Source: CBDCFV01 sp965216425 (GTDB taxonomy: Bacteria; Chloroflexota; Dehalococcoidia; Lucifugimonadales; UBA3495). From it: 64,000 nt of DNA. The translations under genes and the position numbers were made by a program. The notes under the pieces were generated by a model that was not told where the DNA came from, did no database searches, and worked only from the letters and a program-made list of their open reading frames with translations. Positions 34,562-43,356 of this stretch are shown one piece after another. Numbering within the stretch: the first letter of the stretch is position 1; every line of letters begins with the position of its first letter. Where the stretch lies: positions 496,001 to 560,000 of the forward strand of contig CBDCFV010000005.1 of NCBI GenBank assembly GCA_965216425.1, read 5' to 3'.

Positions 34562-36835
34562 CTACCGGTGGAACAAGTTCAGCGCCGATCCAACCCTGAA
34601 CCATTCTAATTGCGGTTGGCCGAAGGAGTGATTCAGACTCAAGGTCTCGGAGGTGCCATCGGAGTGCTGGATGGTGCAGGCAACCGGCTTGTCCGGCGCC
34701 AGGTCGGCCAGCCCTGTAAGGTTGATGCGGTCATCCTCGCGGATGCGGTCGTAGTCGGCAGGGCTGCTGAAGGTCAACGCCAACATGCCCTGCTTCTTCA
34801 GGTTGGTCTCGTGGATGCGGGCAAAGCTTCGGGCGATAACAGCGGCGCCTCCCAACAAGCGCGGGCACAGGGCGGCGTGCTCCCGGCTGCTACCTTCGCC
34901 ATAGTTGTCGTCACCGATGATCAGCCACTTGACGCCTTGGGCTTTGTAATTGCGGGCTATTGCAGCAATGGACTTCTCCGTTTCCCCGGACAGTACGTCC
35001 AGACCCTTGCCGCTACTCCCGGTGTAGGCGTTGGTAGCGCCCATGAGCAGGTTCTCGCTGAACCTGTCCAAGTGGCCGCGCAGGCTCAGCCAGACGCCGG
35101 CGGGGGAGATGTGATCAGTAGTGCACTTGCCCTGCACCTTCATAAGGACAGGCATATCAGTGAAGTCATTGCCCTCCCAAGCGGGCCACGGGTTCATCAC
35201 TTGAAGGCGCTGGCTGTTGGGGTCAACCGCGATCTCGATGTCGCTGCCGTCGTCCGGAGGTGCGATATAGGAGGCGTGACCTGGGTCAAAACCGGTTTCC
35301 GGGACTTCCGGCGCCGGCCTCGGCGGATCCAACTTGACCGAGTTGCCTTGGGCATCGGTCAGGGTATCCGTCAGAGGGTTGAAGGAAAGCCGACCAGCCA
35401 GAGCGAAAGCGGTGGTAATCTCCGGGCTGGCGATGAAGTTCATCGTCGTCGGCTGGCCGTCGTTCCGCGCCGGGAAGTTACGGTTGTATGAAGTTACGAT
35501 GGAGTTGGGGTGGTCGGAAGCTTCGCGGGACCGCCGCCATTGCCCGATGCACGGACCGCAGGCGTTGGCCAACACCGTAGCGCCGGCCTCGCGCAAGGTC
35601 TCAAGCTGCCCGTCCCGCTCGATAGTGGCGCGGACTTGCTCGGAACCCGGGGTGACCATGAACGGCACCGAGACGCTAATGCCACGGGCGCTGGCCTGCT
35701 GCGCCACATCGGCGGAGCGGCTCATGTCCTCGTAGGAGGAGTTAGTGCAGCTTCCTATCAACGCGGCGGAAATCTCGTCGACGAATCCGTTGGATTGGTC
35801 CGCTATCTCCTGGGCAAAAACGGATATGGGGCGGGCCCGGTCGGGAGAATGGGGCCCGACTATATGGGGCTCCAGCTTGGAGAGGTCGATTTCGACAATG
35901 CGGTCGAAGAACTGCTCCGGGTTGGCTTCCACCTCCGGGTCAGCGGACAACATGTCCTTATGCTCATCGGCAAGCTTTGCCAAAGCCCCTCTTGCAGTGG
36001 CCTCCAAATAGCGGGCCATGCGCTCATCGTAGGGGAACACCGAAGTAGTCGCACCCAACTCGGCGCCCATATTGGTGATTGTCGCTTTGCCGGTGCAGCT
36101 TATAGAACGGGTTCCGGGGCCAAAGTATTCAATGATGGAGTTGGTGCCACCGGAGACGCTGAGGGCACCCGCAAGGAAGAGAATGACGTCCTTGGGGGCG
36201 GTCCAGCCGTTCAACTCGCCGGTAAGGTGCACTCCGATACGGTTGGGATAGAGCACCTCCCACGGCAGCCCGGCCATAGCTTCCACAGCGTCCGCGCCAC
36301 CGACCCCGACGGAGCAGGAGCCCAGCCCGCCGCCATTGGGAGTATGCGAGTCGGTGCCGATGATCACAGCACCAGGGAACGCGTACTGCTCCAGGTTGAC
36401 TTGATGGATGATACCTGCGCCGGGGCCCCAAAACCCCACGCCATACTTGGCGCTGGCGGAGCGGAGGAAGTCGTAAACCTCGTTGTTCTCAGCCAACGAC
36501 TCCCGCAGGTCCGAAGAGCCCTCCACCCTAGCTTGAATCAGGTGGTCGCAGTGGACCGTCGTAGGCACCGCGGTGCTGGCCCGCCGAGTCTGCATGAACT
36601 GAAGCATGGCGGTCTGGCCCAGAACGTCCTGGAGGATCACACGGTCCGGACGCACCTGCAGGTAGCTCCTTCCGGGGGCCAGTTCCTGGTTTTCCGGATC
36701 GTCCAAGTGGGAAAGCAAAAGTTTATCGGCCAACGTCATGGGCTTGCCGACTCTGCGACGGACGATTTCCAAGTTGCGCTGCATCGTCTCGTATACTTTG
36801 GTGACAAATTCCGGAGTTGAATCACTAGCTACCAT
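34562..36835 (-). CDS. Aconitate hydratase, mitochondrial type
   Basis: A 757-residue aconitase read from ATG 36835, which follows GGGAG; a TTG at 36856 would add seven residues. The [4Fe-4S] ligands are the Cys in ALIGSCTNSSYEDM and the two in NACGPCIGQW. FWGPGAGIIHQVNLEQYAFPG and IGTDSHTPNGGGLG are the family core, and the swivelling C-terminal domain carries DDNYGEGSSREHAAL. The length and sequence fit the mitochondrial-type clade rather than bacterial AcnA or AcnB. It interconverts citrate and isocitrate in the TCA cycle. Confidence 0.95.
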   Translation of the reverse strand: MVASDSTPEFVTKVYETMQRNLEIVRRRVGKPMTLADKLLLSHLDDPENQELAPGRSYLQVRPDRVILQDVLGQTAMLQFMQTRRASTAVPTTVHCDHLIQARVEGSSDLRESLAENNEVYDFLRSASAKYGVGFWGPGAGIIHQVNLEQYAFPGAVIIGTDSHTPNGGGLGSCSVGVGGADAVEAMAGLPWEVLYPNRIGVHLTGELNGWTAPKDVILFLAGALSVSGGTNSIIEYFGPGTRSISCTGKATITNMGAELGATTSVFPYDERMARYLEATARGALAKLADEHKDMLSADPEVEANPEQFFDRIVEIDLSKLEPHIVGPHSPDRARPISVFAQEIADQSNGFVDEISAALIGSCTNSSYEDMSRSADVAQQASARGISVSVPFMVTPGSEQVRATIERDGQLETLREAGATVLANACGPCIGQWRRSREASDHPNSIVTSYNRNFPARNDGQPTTMNFIASPEITTAFALAGRLSFNPLTDTLTDAQGNSVKLDPPRPAPEVPETGFDPGHASYIAPPDDGSDIEIAVDPNSQRLQVMNPWPAWEGNDFTDMPVLMKVQGKCTTDHISPAGVWLSLRGHLDRFSENLLMGATNAYTGSSGKGLDVLSGETEKSIAAIARNYKAQGVKWLIIGDDNYGEGSSREHAALCPRLLGGAAVIARSFARIHETNLKKQGMLALTFSSPADYDRIREDDRINLTGLADLAPDKPVACTIQHSDGTSETLSLNHSFGQPQLEWFRVGSALNLFHR

Positions 36836-37019
36836 GAGGCCACTCCCATTGAACAAGTTGAAGGAACGCCGAGGCTCAAGCCTCGACAGGCCGGAGTTTA
36901 GCAGTACGGTTAAATTGCGTCAAACGAATGCAAAAACGCCATGACTGGACGGGCGCCCCTCGTTTCAACAGCGGTTGTTGTCTTGAATGGCGATTCATTT
37001 GATTGGGTGATTTCGCTGA

Positions 37020-37355
37020 TTATCCAGTCGCTTGCTCGAACCGGGGAGCGGAATAGCGTCGGGACCAAGGGAGGAGGACATGGACAAGGCGTTCCGGGTC
37101 GGGCTCTATGTTCTTGCGCCGACAATCGTGCAGGAAATTATTGGCCGACGCTAAGGAGGGGAGCCGGAGGCCAGACCGGACAAGCCCCTGTATCAACCGG
37201 TGGGGGTCGGGCGGGAGCTCATGGTTGGACGTAGCTACGGACCAGCGGTGGCAATAGCCGCCGGCTATCCGGCGCACCCGGAGGATATACAGTGCGTGGA
37301 CCATTTTTCGGCGGAGGGCGTTGACGCGGGACCGCAGGGCTCTCAATTCATTCAT
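37020..37355 (-). CDS. Hypothetical small basic protein
   Basis: A 111-residue frame with an arginine-rich N-terminus (LRALRSRVNALRRKMVHALY) and a body ending PDPERLVHVLLPWSRRYS. A GAGGTG site nine bases before the ATG supports the start. I do not recognise it, and the composition could also arise by chance in GC-rich DNA. It lies upstream of the aconitase gene on the same strand. Confidence 0.4.
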   Translation of the reverse strand: MNELRALRSRVNALRRKMVHALYILRVRRIAGGYCHRWSVATSNHELPPDPHRLIQGLVRSGLRLPSLASANNFLHDCRRKNIEPDPERLVHVLLPWSRRYSAPRFEQATG

Positions 37356-37419
37356 GGGGGAGTTCACCTCGTTAAGTTTATTTGAAGAAGCGGTAGGGCT
37401 GGGACTTTCAGACCCCATG

Positions 37420-37690
37420 ACATTTCATGACATTTGCTGACATTTTGGCTTCATTTGTCTGAATCAGGATTTACCGGATGTTGGGGTTTTCAGGATGGCG
37501 CCAGGGCAATCACAAGAGTTGCCCCTACACCACGCCCATGCCCCGGCATCGGGTCCGGCGGGACGTTGTGCTGCACAGGTACTATGGTAGGGTGTTGTTA
37601 TCGGAGATGGGAAGGGGCAAGTGTCAGTCGGCTGAACTGTGATTATTGCCTGAATCAGGATTTGCCGGATTTAAGGATTCTCAAGATGGG
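37420..37690. repeat. Repeat-rich intergenic stretch (TGAATCAGGATT family)
   Basis: This gene-free stretch holds short TGACATTT repeats (37420-37446) and two direct copies of a repeat starting TGAATCAGGATTTACCGGAT (at about 37457 and 37651, the second with one base changed), each followed by a TTCAGGATGG- or CTCAAGATGG-like end. The reverse complement is at 26626-26703. The second copy abuts the 3' end of the Uma2 gene. Confidence 0.65.
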
Positions 37691-37696
37691 TGCGGT

Positions 37697-38440
37697 TCAT
37701 CCCTGCTCGCGGCGGCGTTCCAGTTCAGCCTCCAGTTCCCGGACCCGTGCCTCCGCAGCTATCCTAGCTTCACGCTCGTCGTCGAACCGCACGATGTGAC
37801 GTCCCGTAGCGGGATCGTACCAGCCCAGTTGGCCCTCTTCCCAACCCACGTTCAGGTCCAGCACTGCGCTGTACCCTTGGAAAGTCCTGTCGTCTATCCT
37901 CTCTACCATGATGGGCTGATAGGCCCCGCCATCCAGCCGGTCCCCGGCCAGCGGCGAGCCGTGATACTCCCCACCCGATGGGTCGAACCGCCAGTATTCC
38001 GGTATCCTCAGGGCCGCGTACCCGTCCCGCTTCACCGTCACATCGCGCCGCCCCGTGCTACGCGAGCCGATTTCCAGCACAAAGTCCGGCGGTTTCCCCT
38101 GTTCCGAGACAACATAGCCGTTGCGGGCCACGCACGCCGCCGGGTCCACATTGAAGGCAATGATCAGGTCCGGCTCGAAGAGACCCAGACGGCTCCCGGT
38201 GGGTTCCGGGCTTATGTACACCCCGGCGATGATGAGGGTGGTGTCCAGGTTGCCGAAGTGTCTGACCAAGTGCAAGCCGTTGCCTTGGGAATTGAAGTAG
38301 AGATGGTTGTTCATGTCCTCGGGTTCGGGCGGGTCCGGGAGACGGACAAAACCGCCCGTTGGAGAACTCGCTGCGCCTGCGGGTCTGGTGGTCATGCCGG
38401 TCCTCGCGGGTTGGACTGTGGGTTCATTATACGGCATCAA
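37697..38440 (-). CDS. Uma2 family (DUF820) PD-(D/E)XK nuclease
   Basis: A 247-residue Uma2-type protein. The nuclease core is LFEPDLIIAF (Asp), then PDFVLEIGSRSTGRRDVTVK (Glu) and RDGYAALRIPEYWRFDP, the family signature. The C-terminus is a charged helix (DEREARIAAEARVRELEAEL), a common Uma2 tail. These proteins occur in many copies in some phyla and are often linked to mobile DNA; their biological role is not settled. It sits between a repeat cluster and an IS5-family element. Confidence 0.88.
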   Translation of the reverse strand: MMPYNEPTVQPARTGMTTRPAGAASSPTGGFVRLPDPPEPEDMNNHLYFNSQGNGLHLVRHFGNLDTTLIIAGVYISPEPTGSRLGLFEPDLIIAFNVDPAACVARNGYVVSEQGKPPDFVLEIGSRSTGRRDVTVKRDGYAALRIPEYWRFDPSGGEYHGSPLAGDRLDGGAYQPIMVERIDDRTFQGYSAVLDLNVGWEEGQLGWYDPATGRHIVRFDDEREARIAAEARVRELEAELERRREQG

Positions 38441-38460
38441 CGGTGGACGCCTGTACCTCA

Positions 38461-39322
38461 GAACCTGTTTACAATCTCTTCAGGATTAGCGTTGCGAAGG
38501 CGAGAACCACCATTTGCAGGCTGGTATTGAGCTTTCGTTCGCAGTTCTTCCAGAGCCGGCGGCACTTCTCCAGCCAAGCGAAAGACCGCTCCACCACCCA
38601 TCTCTTCGGCAGCACCACGAAGGTGTGCAGTTCGTTGCGTTTCACCACTTCCACCGCGGCTCCCAACAGGCTTCGCACCCCAGCAGCAAAGGGCTTCCCG
38701 GTGTAGCCCCCATCCACCAGCACGTTCTGCACCTGGTTGAGGCCATCCCGGTGCCGGTCAAACATCGCCAAGGCCCCGGCCCGGTCGGTCACGTTGGCCG
38801 TGGTTAGGTGGATCGCGTGGGGCAACCCCTGCGTGTCCACCGCGATGTGGCGCTTGATTCCGGACACCTTCTTGCCCGCGTCATAGCCCTTGTTCCCGGC
38901 GCTGTCAGTGTTCTTCACGCTCTGGGAGTCCACGATACAGAAGCTGGTCCGCTCTTTCCGTCCATTGCTTTGCCGGGCCTCGCCAACCAATTTTTTTTAA
39001 GACCTGCTCCAGAATGGAATCCTCATCCGGGCCGGGCCGCTCGCTCCATTGCCGAAAATACTTGTAGCAGGTGCGCCAATCGGGGAAGTCCGCAGGCAGC
39101 ATGCGCCACTGGCAGCCGCTTTTCAGGAGGTACAACACCCCGCAGAAAACGTCGTACAGGTCCACGGTGCGGGGCTTGGTCCGGCGCCGGACCGACTCCA
39201 GCGTCGGCAGAATCCGGGCGAATTGCTCCCGGCTGATGTCGCTGGGATAGGAATGAGACATGCTTACCCCTCCCTTGGTAATAGTCTCAACTTAACGTAT
39301 TCCAAAGATCGTCAACAGGCTC
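38461..39322 (-). mobile_element. IS5-family insertion sequence (IS427-like), complete
   Basis: An element of about 862 bases. The imperfect terminal inverted repeats are GAACCTGTTTACAATCT at 38461-38477 and, inverted, GAGCCTGTTGACGATCT at 39306-39322 (14 of 17 match). The flanking triplet TCA on both sides (38458-38460, 39323-39325) fits the TNA target duplication of this group. It carries two overlapping transposase frames. No second copy is in the window. Confidence 0.88.
38469..39261 (-). CDS. IS5-family transposase, two frames joined by frameshift
   Basis: The upstream frame (39261-38905) encodes the helix-turn-helix part (SREQFARILPTLE, LLKSGCQWRMLPADFP). The downstream frame (to 38469) encodes the DDE domain: IVDSQSVK (D), LVDGGYTGKPF (D) and KRWVVERSFAWLEKCRRLW (E). 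They overlap at a run of eight A on the coding strand (T8 at 38991-38998). Fusion requires a shift of +1 or loss of one A there, consistent with ribosomal frameshifting or transcriptional slippage known in this IS group. Both frames are otherwise intact, so the element may be active. Confidence 0.85.
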
Positions 39323-39528
39323 TCAGAGAAGGGAAACTCGCCAAGGTTAAAGGGCGCATATCCGATGGGCTTTGTAAATTTCTTGGAACACACCCGCTCA
39401 ATAATGTCTATTGATGTACAGCGCTTACAGATTGATAAAGTTGCCCAACTCCGCATCAGTAAAATACTCTGGCGAAAGCGGGACCCTCCGTGACCGTGGC
39501 CTATGGCAACCTTCTCGTGGCAGAACCA

Positions 39529-39559
39529 TATGGATTCCCGCCTGCGCGGGAAAGACGGG
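39529..39559. repeat. GCGGGAA-type palindromic repeat
   Basis: One copy of the dispersed palindrome, ATTCCCGCCTGCGCGGGAAA, in the gene-free stretch 39326-39674 between the IS5 element and the HTH regulator. I see nothing else in that stretch. Confidence 0.6.
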
Positions 39560-39674
39560 AGAATGAAAAGGCCCTGGAAGGCGGGTCGTTTCCATTGACG
39601 GTGTTGCTTGCCTGTGATAGCCTCTCTACGCGCAAATTTCCGGCTGAAAGTTTTTTATAGAATTCTATAGATTT

Positions 39675-40280
39675 TTGATGTTTGAGCAACAGTCCGAACC
39701 TGAGCGATGGCTGCCGTTGCGCGATGCCTGCCGTCTGCTTCACGTGAACGAGGCAACCCTGCGGCAATGGGCCGACAACGGCTATTTGAGGGTGTACCGG
39801 ACCCCCGGCGGCCATCGAAGGTTCTGGAGCGGTGACGTTCTGTCACTGACGGACGACGGCGCCCTCAACGGAATCCGGGGCACCGATAACGGGCTGGAGG
39901 GATCTGCCTTACGCCGTATCCGGCGGCGTTTGCACGGCGACACAGTGGCCCGGCAGCCTTGGTACCAGAGTGTCGAAGAGGAGGGACGGGACCGGATGCG
40001 CCTCTTTGGACGCCGGTTGCTTTCTCTACTGGTCCAAGAATCACCCCTTCGGCGTCAACGGCAGGAAGCGCTGGCCGAGTCCCACATATTGGGAAAGGAA
40101 TACGGCAGCGAGATGGCGGAACGCGGTGTGACCCTGACCAACAGCTTGGAGGCCTTTGTTTTTTTCCGGTCGATGGTGCTGGAGTCCATGGAACCCAAAG
40201 CATGGGCCAGGGTGCTGGAACTGGCTGACCGGGTCATGGTTGGTCTGGCCGAATCGTACCAAAAGCATTCAAGTGAATAG
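39675..40280 (+). CDS. MerR/excisionase-type HTH regulator with C-terminal helical domain
   Basis: A 201-residue protein. Residues 10-55 are a MerR-like winged helix (LPLRDACRLLHVNEATLRQW, then YRTPGGHRRFWSGDV), the pattern of DNA-binding excisionase and MerR heads. The rest (about 75-200) is all-helical, recalling the sensor-like N-terminal domains of RsbR-type proteins, but no ligand site is evident. It is a likely transcription regulator. It lies upstream of the tetrapyrrole operon, though about 290 bases of repeat-bearing DNA intervene. Confidence 0.75.
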   Translation: MMFEQQSEPERWLPLRDACRLLHVNEATLRQWADNGYLRVYRTPGGHRRFWSGDVLSLTDDGALNGIRGTDNGLEGSALRRIRRRLHGDTVARQPWYQSVEEEGRDRMRLFGRRLLSLLVQESPLRRQRQEALAESHILGKEYGSEMAERGVTLTNSLEAFVFFRSMVLESMEPKAWARVLELADRVMVGLAESYQKHSSE

Positions 40281-40359
40281 TGCAAACCTTGCGCATCATC
40301 ACTAAGAAACTATCTCAAAACCAGCAAGCTCTTCTGACTTCTCGCACCAGTGCTCGAAG

Positions 40360-40510
40360 CCTGTGGATTCCCGCGAATGCGGGAATGACGGATGACCCGT
40401 TGGGTCACGTATGAGGATGGGAATTACCTATTTTCGCGGGAATTGCGGATGGCCCTGTAAGAGCCACGTATAATGCATGGAAATGCTTATGTCCATGGCA
40501 ATGACGGGTT
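40360..40510. repeat. Dispersed palindromic repeat cluster, second long copy
   Basis: A copy of the arrangement at 332-492. It contains GATTCCCGCGAATGCGGGAA, then TGACGGATGACCCGTTGGGT, and ends with CATGGCAATGACGGG. It lies in the stretch 40281-40567 upstream of the tetrapyrrole operon. No terminator or clear promoter is visible within it. Confidence 0.65.
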
Positions 40511-40567
40511 GTGTGCTACGGCAAATTTTGAAATCGTCTCTAAATCTGGAGGAATGGACGTTCTGAT

Positions 40568-41638
40568 ATGGACCTAATCGACCGTAAGTTATTGAACATA
40601 ATCCAAGGGCGTTTCCCATTGGTCGACCGGCCTTACCAAGCCTTGGGCGACGAGATGGAGATAGGCGAAGCCGAGGTGATTGAGCGGCTGACCGGGTTGA
40701 AGCGCCAGAACGTGTTGCGGCAGATCAGCGCGATTTTCGACACCAGACGTTTGGGGTACAAGACCACGTTGGTGGCGATGGCCTTTGAGCCGGGGGACTT
40801 GCATCGCAGTGCCCTGGTAATCAACCGCCATCCCGGCGTAAGCCACAACTACGCCAGGGAAGGTTCCTACTTCAACCTGTGGTTCACGGTGGCGGTGCCG
40901 CCCGACCACGAGCTTGAAGACACTGTCGCCTTCATGGCTCGGGAAACCGGGGCTTTGAGCTACCGAGTGATGCCCACCATCCGGTTTTTCAAGATTGGCG
41001 TCAACTTCGACATGGTCAAGGGAAAGGGGTCCTCTTATAACTACAGCCCCGACGGGTATGACAAGACCGCCGCAAACGACTGGAACAAGGCCGTTCCATT
41101 GGCCGACACCGATAAGGCCGCGATTCGGGAGCTACAGGAAGACCTGGCCTTGGTCTCCGAGCCTTTCAGTGAAATGGCTCAACGACTGGGTGTTACCACG
41201 TCGGAGTTGTTCCGCATGGCTCAAGAGTTCCAGGACCGGAGGTTCATGCGCCGCTACAGCGCGGTGTTGCACCACCGGCGTTCCGGGTTCCGCTCCAACG
41301 CCATGATCGTATGGAAAGTGCCGGAGGAACGGTCTGAAGAGGTTGGGTTGACGATGGCCCAACACGATGCCGTTACCCATTGCTACGAGAGACCCACATT
41401 TCCTGACTGGCCGTATACCCACTTCACCATGGTCCACGCCACCACCAACGACGGATGCGAGGAGATCGAGCGGGAGATAAGCGCCGCGACGGGCATCACC
41501 GACCGGTTGATGCTGTACAGCACCAGGGAATACAAGAAGACCCGGGTGCGCTACTTTGTGGATGACTACGACAGGTATCGGGCGACCCAAGAGGCTACGC
41601 CAAGCCATCCGGCCGGGTCCACGATGGCCCAAGCTTAG
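40568..41638 (+). CDS. Two-domain siroheme decarboxylase-like protein (AhbA-AhbB/NirDLGH fusion)
   Basis: A 356-residue protein made of two Lrp/AsnC-like halves, about 1-165 and 185-340. Each has a winged helix (DLIDRKLLNIIQGRFPL; ELQEDLALVSEPFSEMAQ) and a ferredoxin-like domain. The conserved histidine region reads RHPGVSHNYAREG in the first half and HDAVTHCYERPTFPDWPYT in the second. This is the AhbA/AhbB and NirDLGH family, which decarboxylates siroheme to didecarboxysiroheme on the route to heme b or heme d1. AhbA and AhbB are usually separate proteins. It heads the tetrapyrrole gene cluster. Confidence 0.85.
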   Translation: MDLIDRKLLNIIQGRFPLVDRPYQALGDEMEIGEAEVIERLTGLKRQNVLRQISAIFDTRRLGYKTTLVAMAFEPGDLHRSALVINRHPGVSHNYAREGSYFNLWFTVAVPPDHELEDTVAFMARETGALSYRVMPTIRFFKIGVNFDMVKGKGSSYNYSPDGYDKTAANDWNKAVPLADTDKAAIRELQEDLALVSEPFSEMAQRLGVTTSELFRMAQEFQDRRFMRRYSAVLHHRRSGFRSNAMIVWKVPEERSEEVGLTMAQHDAVTHCYERPTFPDWPYTHFTMVHATTNDGCEEIEREISAATGITDRLMLYSTREYKKTRVRYFVDDYDRYRATQEATPSHPAGSTMAQA

Positions 41639-41657
41639 CGGGGGGGGGGGAGCCATT

Positions 41658-42362
41658 ATGCCAGCTTACTATCCAGTCTACTTGGACCTGACCGACAAAC
41701 TATGCTTGGTTATCGGCGGAGGGACCATCGCCGAGGACAAAATCGACAAGCTAAAAGGTTTCGGCGCCAAAATTTCAGTGATCAGCCCGGACTTGACGCC
41801 CTCGTTGGAGGCATCCGCGGAACGCGGTGAATTGGAATGGCACCCCCGAGAGTACCGGAAGGGCGACCTTCACGGCGTTTTCCTCGGCATCGCCGCCACC
41901 AACTGCCGGGAAGTGAATGAGTCCATCTTCAGGGAAGCGATGGAGTTGGGCGTGCTGATGAACGTGGTGGACAAGCCGGACCAGTGCTCGTTCATCGCTC
42001 CCTCCGTTGTAAAGCGGGGCGAGGTTACCTTGGCTATATCAACCGGGGGCGCGAGCCCGGCACTCGCCCGCAAACTAAGGGAAGAGTTGTCCGCATGCCC
42101 TACGTTGGAATGGGCCGACTTGGCGGATGTTCTAGCCCAAGCCAGAAAAGAGGTCAAGGACCGGCGGGTTGCCATCGACCGACAGCGGTGGCAATGTGCG
42201 ATGACGCCGGAGTTGTTGCAGCTGGTCCAATCCAGCCAGGATGAAGAAGCCCTGGATACGCTGCTCTCCAATTTGTTCGATCCCGAAGCTCCGGGACTGT
42301 GCCAAAGGGTGGACAAGTGCGGTCCGGAGATGTGCGCCCGAAGTCTTGAAGCAAGAGACTGA
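41658..42362 (+). CDS. Precorrin-2 dehydrogenase / sirohydrochlorin ferrochelatase-type protein
   Basis: A 234-residue protein like the CysG N-terminal module (SirC/Met8). The NAD-binding motif is CLVIGGGTIAEDKIDKLKGFG, followed by VNVVDKPDQCSF-like chemistry (here MNVVDKPDQCSFIAPSVVKRG) and ISTGGASPALARKLREEL. It oxidises precorrin-2 to sirohydrochlorin and may insert iron, giving siroheme for the decarboxylase encoded just upstream. A run of about eleven G precedes the ATG and includes its ribosome-binding site. hemC follows after 18 bases. Confidence 0.9.
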   Translation: MPAYYPVYLDLTDKLCLVIGGGTIAEDKIDKLKGFGAKISVISPDLTPSLEASAERGELEWHPREYRKGDLHGVFLGIAATNCREVNESIFREAMELGVLMNVVDKPDQCSFIAPSVVKRGEVTLAISTGGASPALARKLREELSACPTLEWADLADVLAQARKEVKDRRVAIDRQRWQCAMTPELLQLVQSSQDEEALDTLLSNLFDPEAPGLCQRVDKCGPEMCARSLEARD

Positions 42363-42380
42363 TCCGCCGGAGCAAAGCCC

Positions 42381-43319
42381 GTGAGCGATTCCACAACAAT
42401 CAGGACCGGCACCAGGGGCAGCATCCTTGCCATACGCCAGACGGAAGAGGTGTTAGCCCAACTTGGCCAGAAGTTCCCGGAGTTGGATTTCCAAGTGACG
42501 CCTGTCCGTACCCAGGGGGACATTAACGCCACCGCCTCGCTTACTGGTATGGGTCTTGGCGTGTTCGTCAATGAGATAGAACGCATGTTGCTGGACGGAG
42601 AACTAGACATGGCCGTCCACAGCCTCAAGGATATGCCCACCAAGCTGCCCGACGGCTTGTTGATTGGAGCCATGACCGGGCGGCAGGACCCGCGGGACGT
42701 GCTGGTCAACCGCTGGCATTGCCCTCTGGTCGATTTGCCGGAGGGCGCGCGCATAGGGACCAGCAGCCCCCGCCGCCGCGCGCTGCTCAACAGCCTGTGC
42801 CCCCAAGCCACCGTGTTGCCTATCCGCGGCAACGTTGAGACGAGGCTCAACAAAGCCCAAAGCGATGACTACGATGGCGCGGTCCTGGCGGCCGCGGGGT
42901 TGATACGCTTGGGGCTGACCGAGCATATAGATGATTACCTGTCGCCGCAGCGGTTCGTGCCGCCTCCCGGTCAAGGGGTTTTGGCGGTGGAGGTGCGGGC
43001 CGACGACCAACGGATGATAGACATGTTGCGCAGCGTCGACGATACCGCCACCCGTTTGGCTGCGACCGCTGAGCGTGCATTCCTGGAAAAACTGGGTGGC
43101 GGTTGCCAACTTCCTGTCGGAGCCTACGCACGGGCAGAAGGCGACATCCTGTTTTTGACCGTTTTCCTCAGTTCCCCAGACGGGCAAAAGGCCTTCCGCG
43201 CGAAGATTGACGGACTTAACCTCGATCCGCTGCAACTTGCCAGCGATGCTTATCTTGCGGTTACGGAACGGGGGGCGGGGCCGCTGCTTGAGATTGAGTG
43301 GGACGAAGTTGAGCCTTAG
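42381..43319 (+). CDS. hemC: Hydroxymethylbilane synthase
   Basis: A 312-residue HemC starting at GTG. The conserved DMAVHSLKDMPT and IGTSSPRRRALL regions bind substrate, and the dipyrromethane cofactor cysteine is in KLGGGCQLPVGAYA near residue 245. It polymerises four porphobilinogens into hydroxymethylbilane. It sits in a tight operon between the precorrin-2 dehydrogenase and the CobA-HemD fusion. Confidence 0.97.
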   Translation: MSDSTTIRTGTRGSILAIRQTEEVLAQLGQKFPELDFQVTPVRTQGDINATASLTGMGLGVFVNEIERMLLDGELDMAVHSLKDMPTKLPDGLLIGAMTGRQDPRDVLVNRWHCPLVDLPEGARIGTSSPRRRALLNSLCPQATVLPIRGNVETRLNKAQSDDYDGAVLAAAGLIRLGLTEHIDDYLSPQRFVPPPGQGVLAVEVRADDQRMIDMLRSVDDTATRLAATAERAFLEKLGGGCQLPVGAYARAEGDILFLTVFLSSPDGQKAFRAKIDGLNLDPLQLASDAYLAVTERGAGPLLEIEWDEVEP

Positions 43320-43356
43320 GTTTGTTGATCCCACGGCGAAGAAATGCAGGTGGATA

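Noticed and set aside
35510..36820. 436-codon open frame antisense to aconitase
   Set aside because: The aconitase frame has all Fe-S ligands and conserved motifs; the opposite frame has none.
36941..37234. Plus-strand 97-codon frame
   Set aside because: Antisense to the more plausible small gene at 37020-37355, with no ribosome-binding site and no domain.
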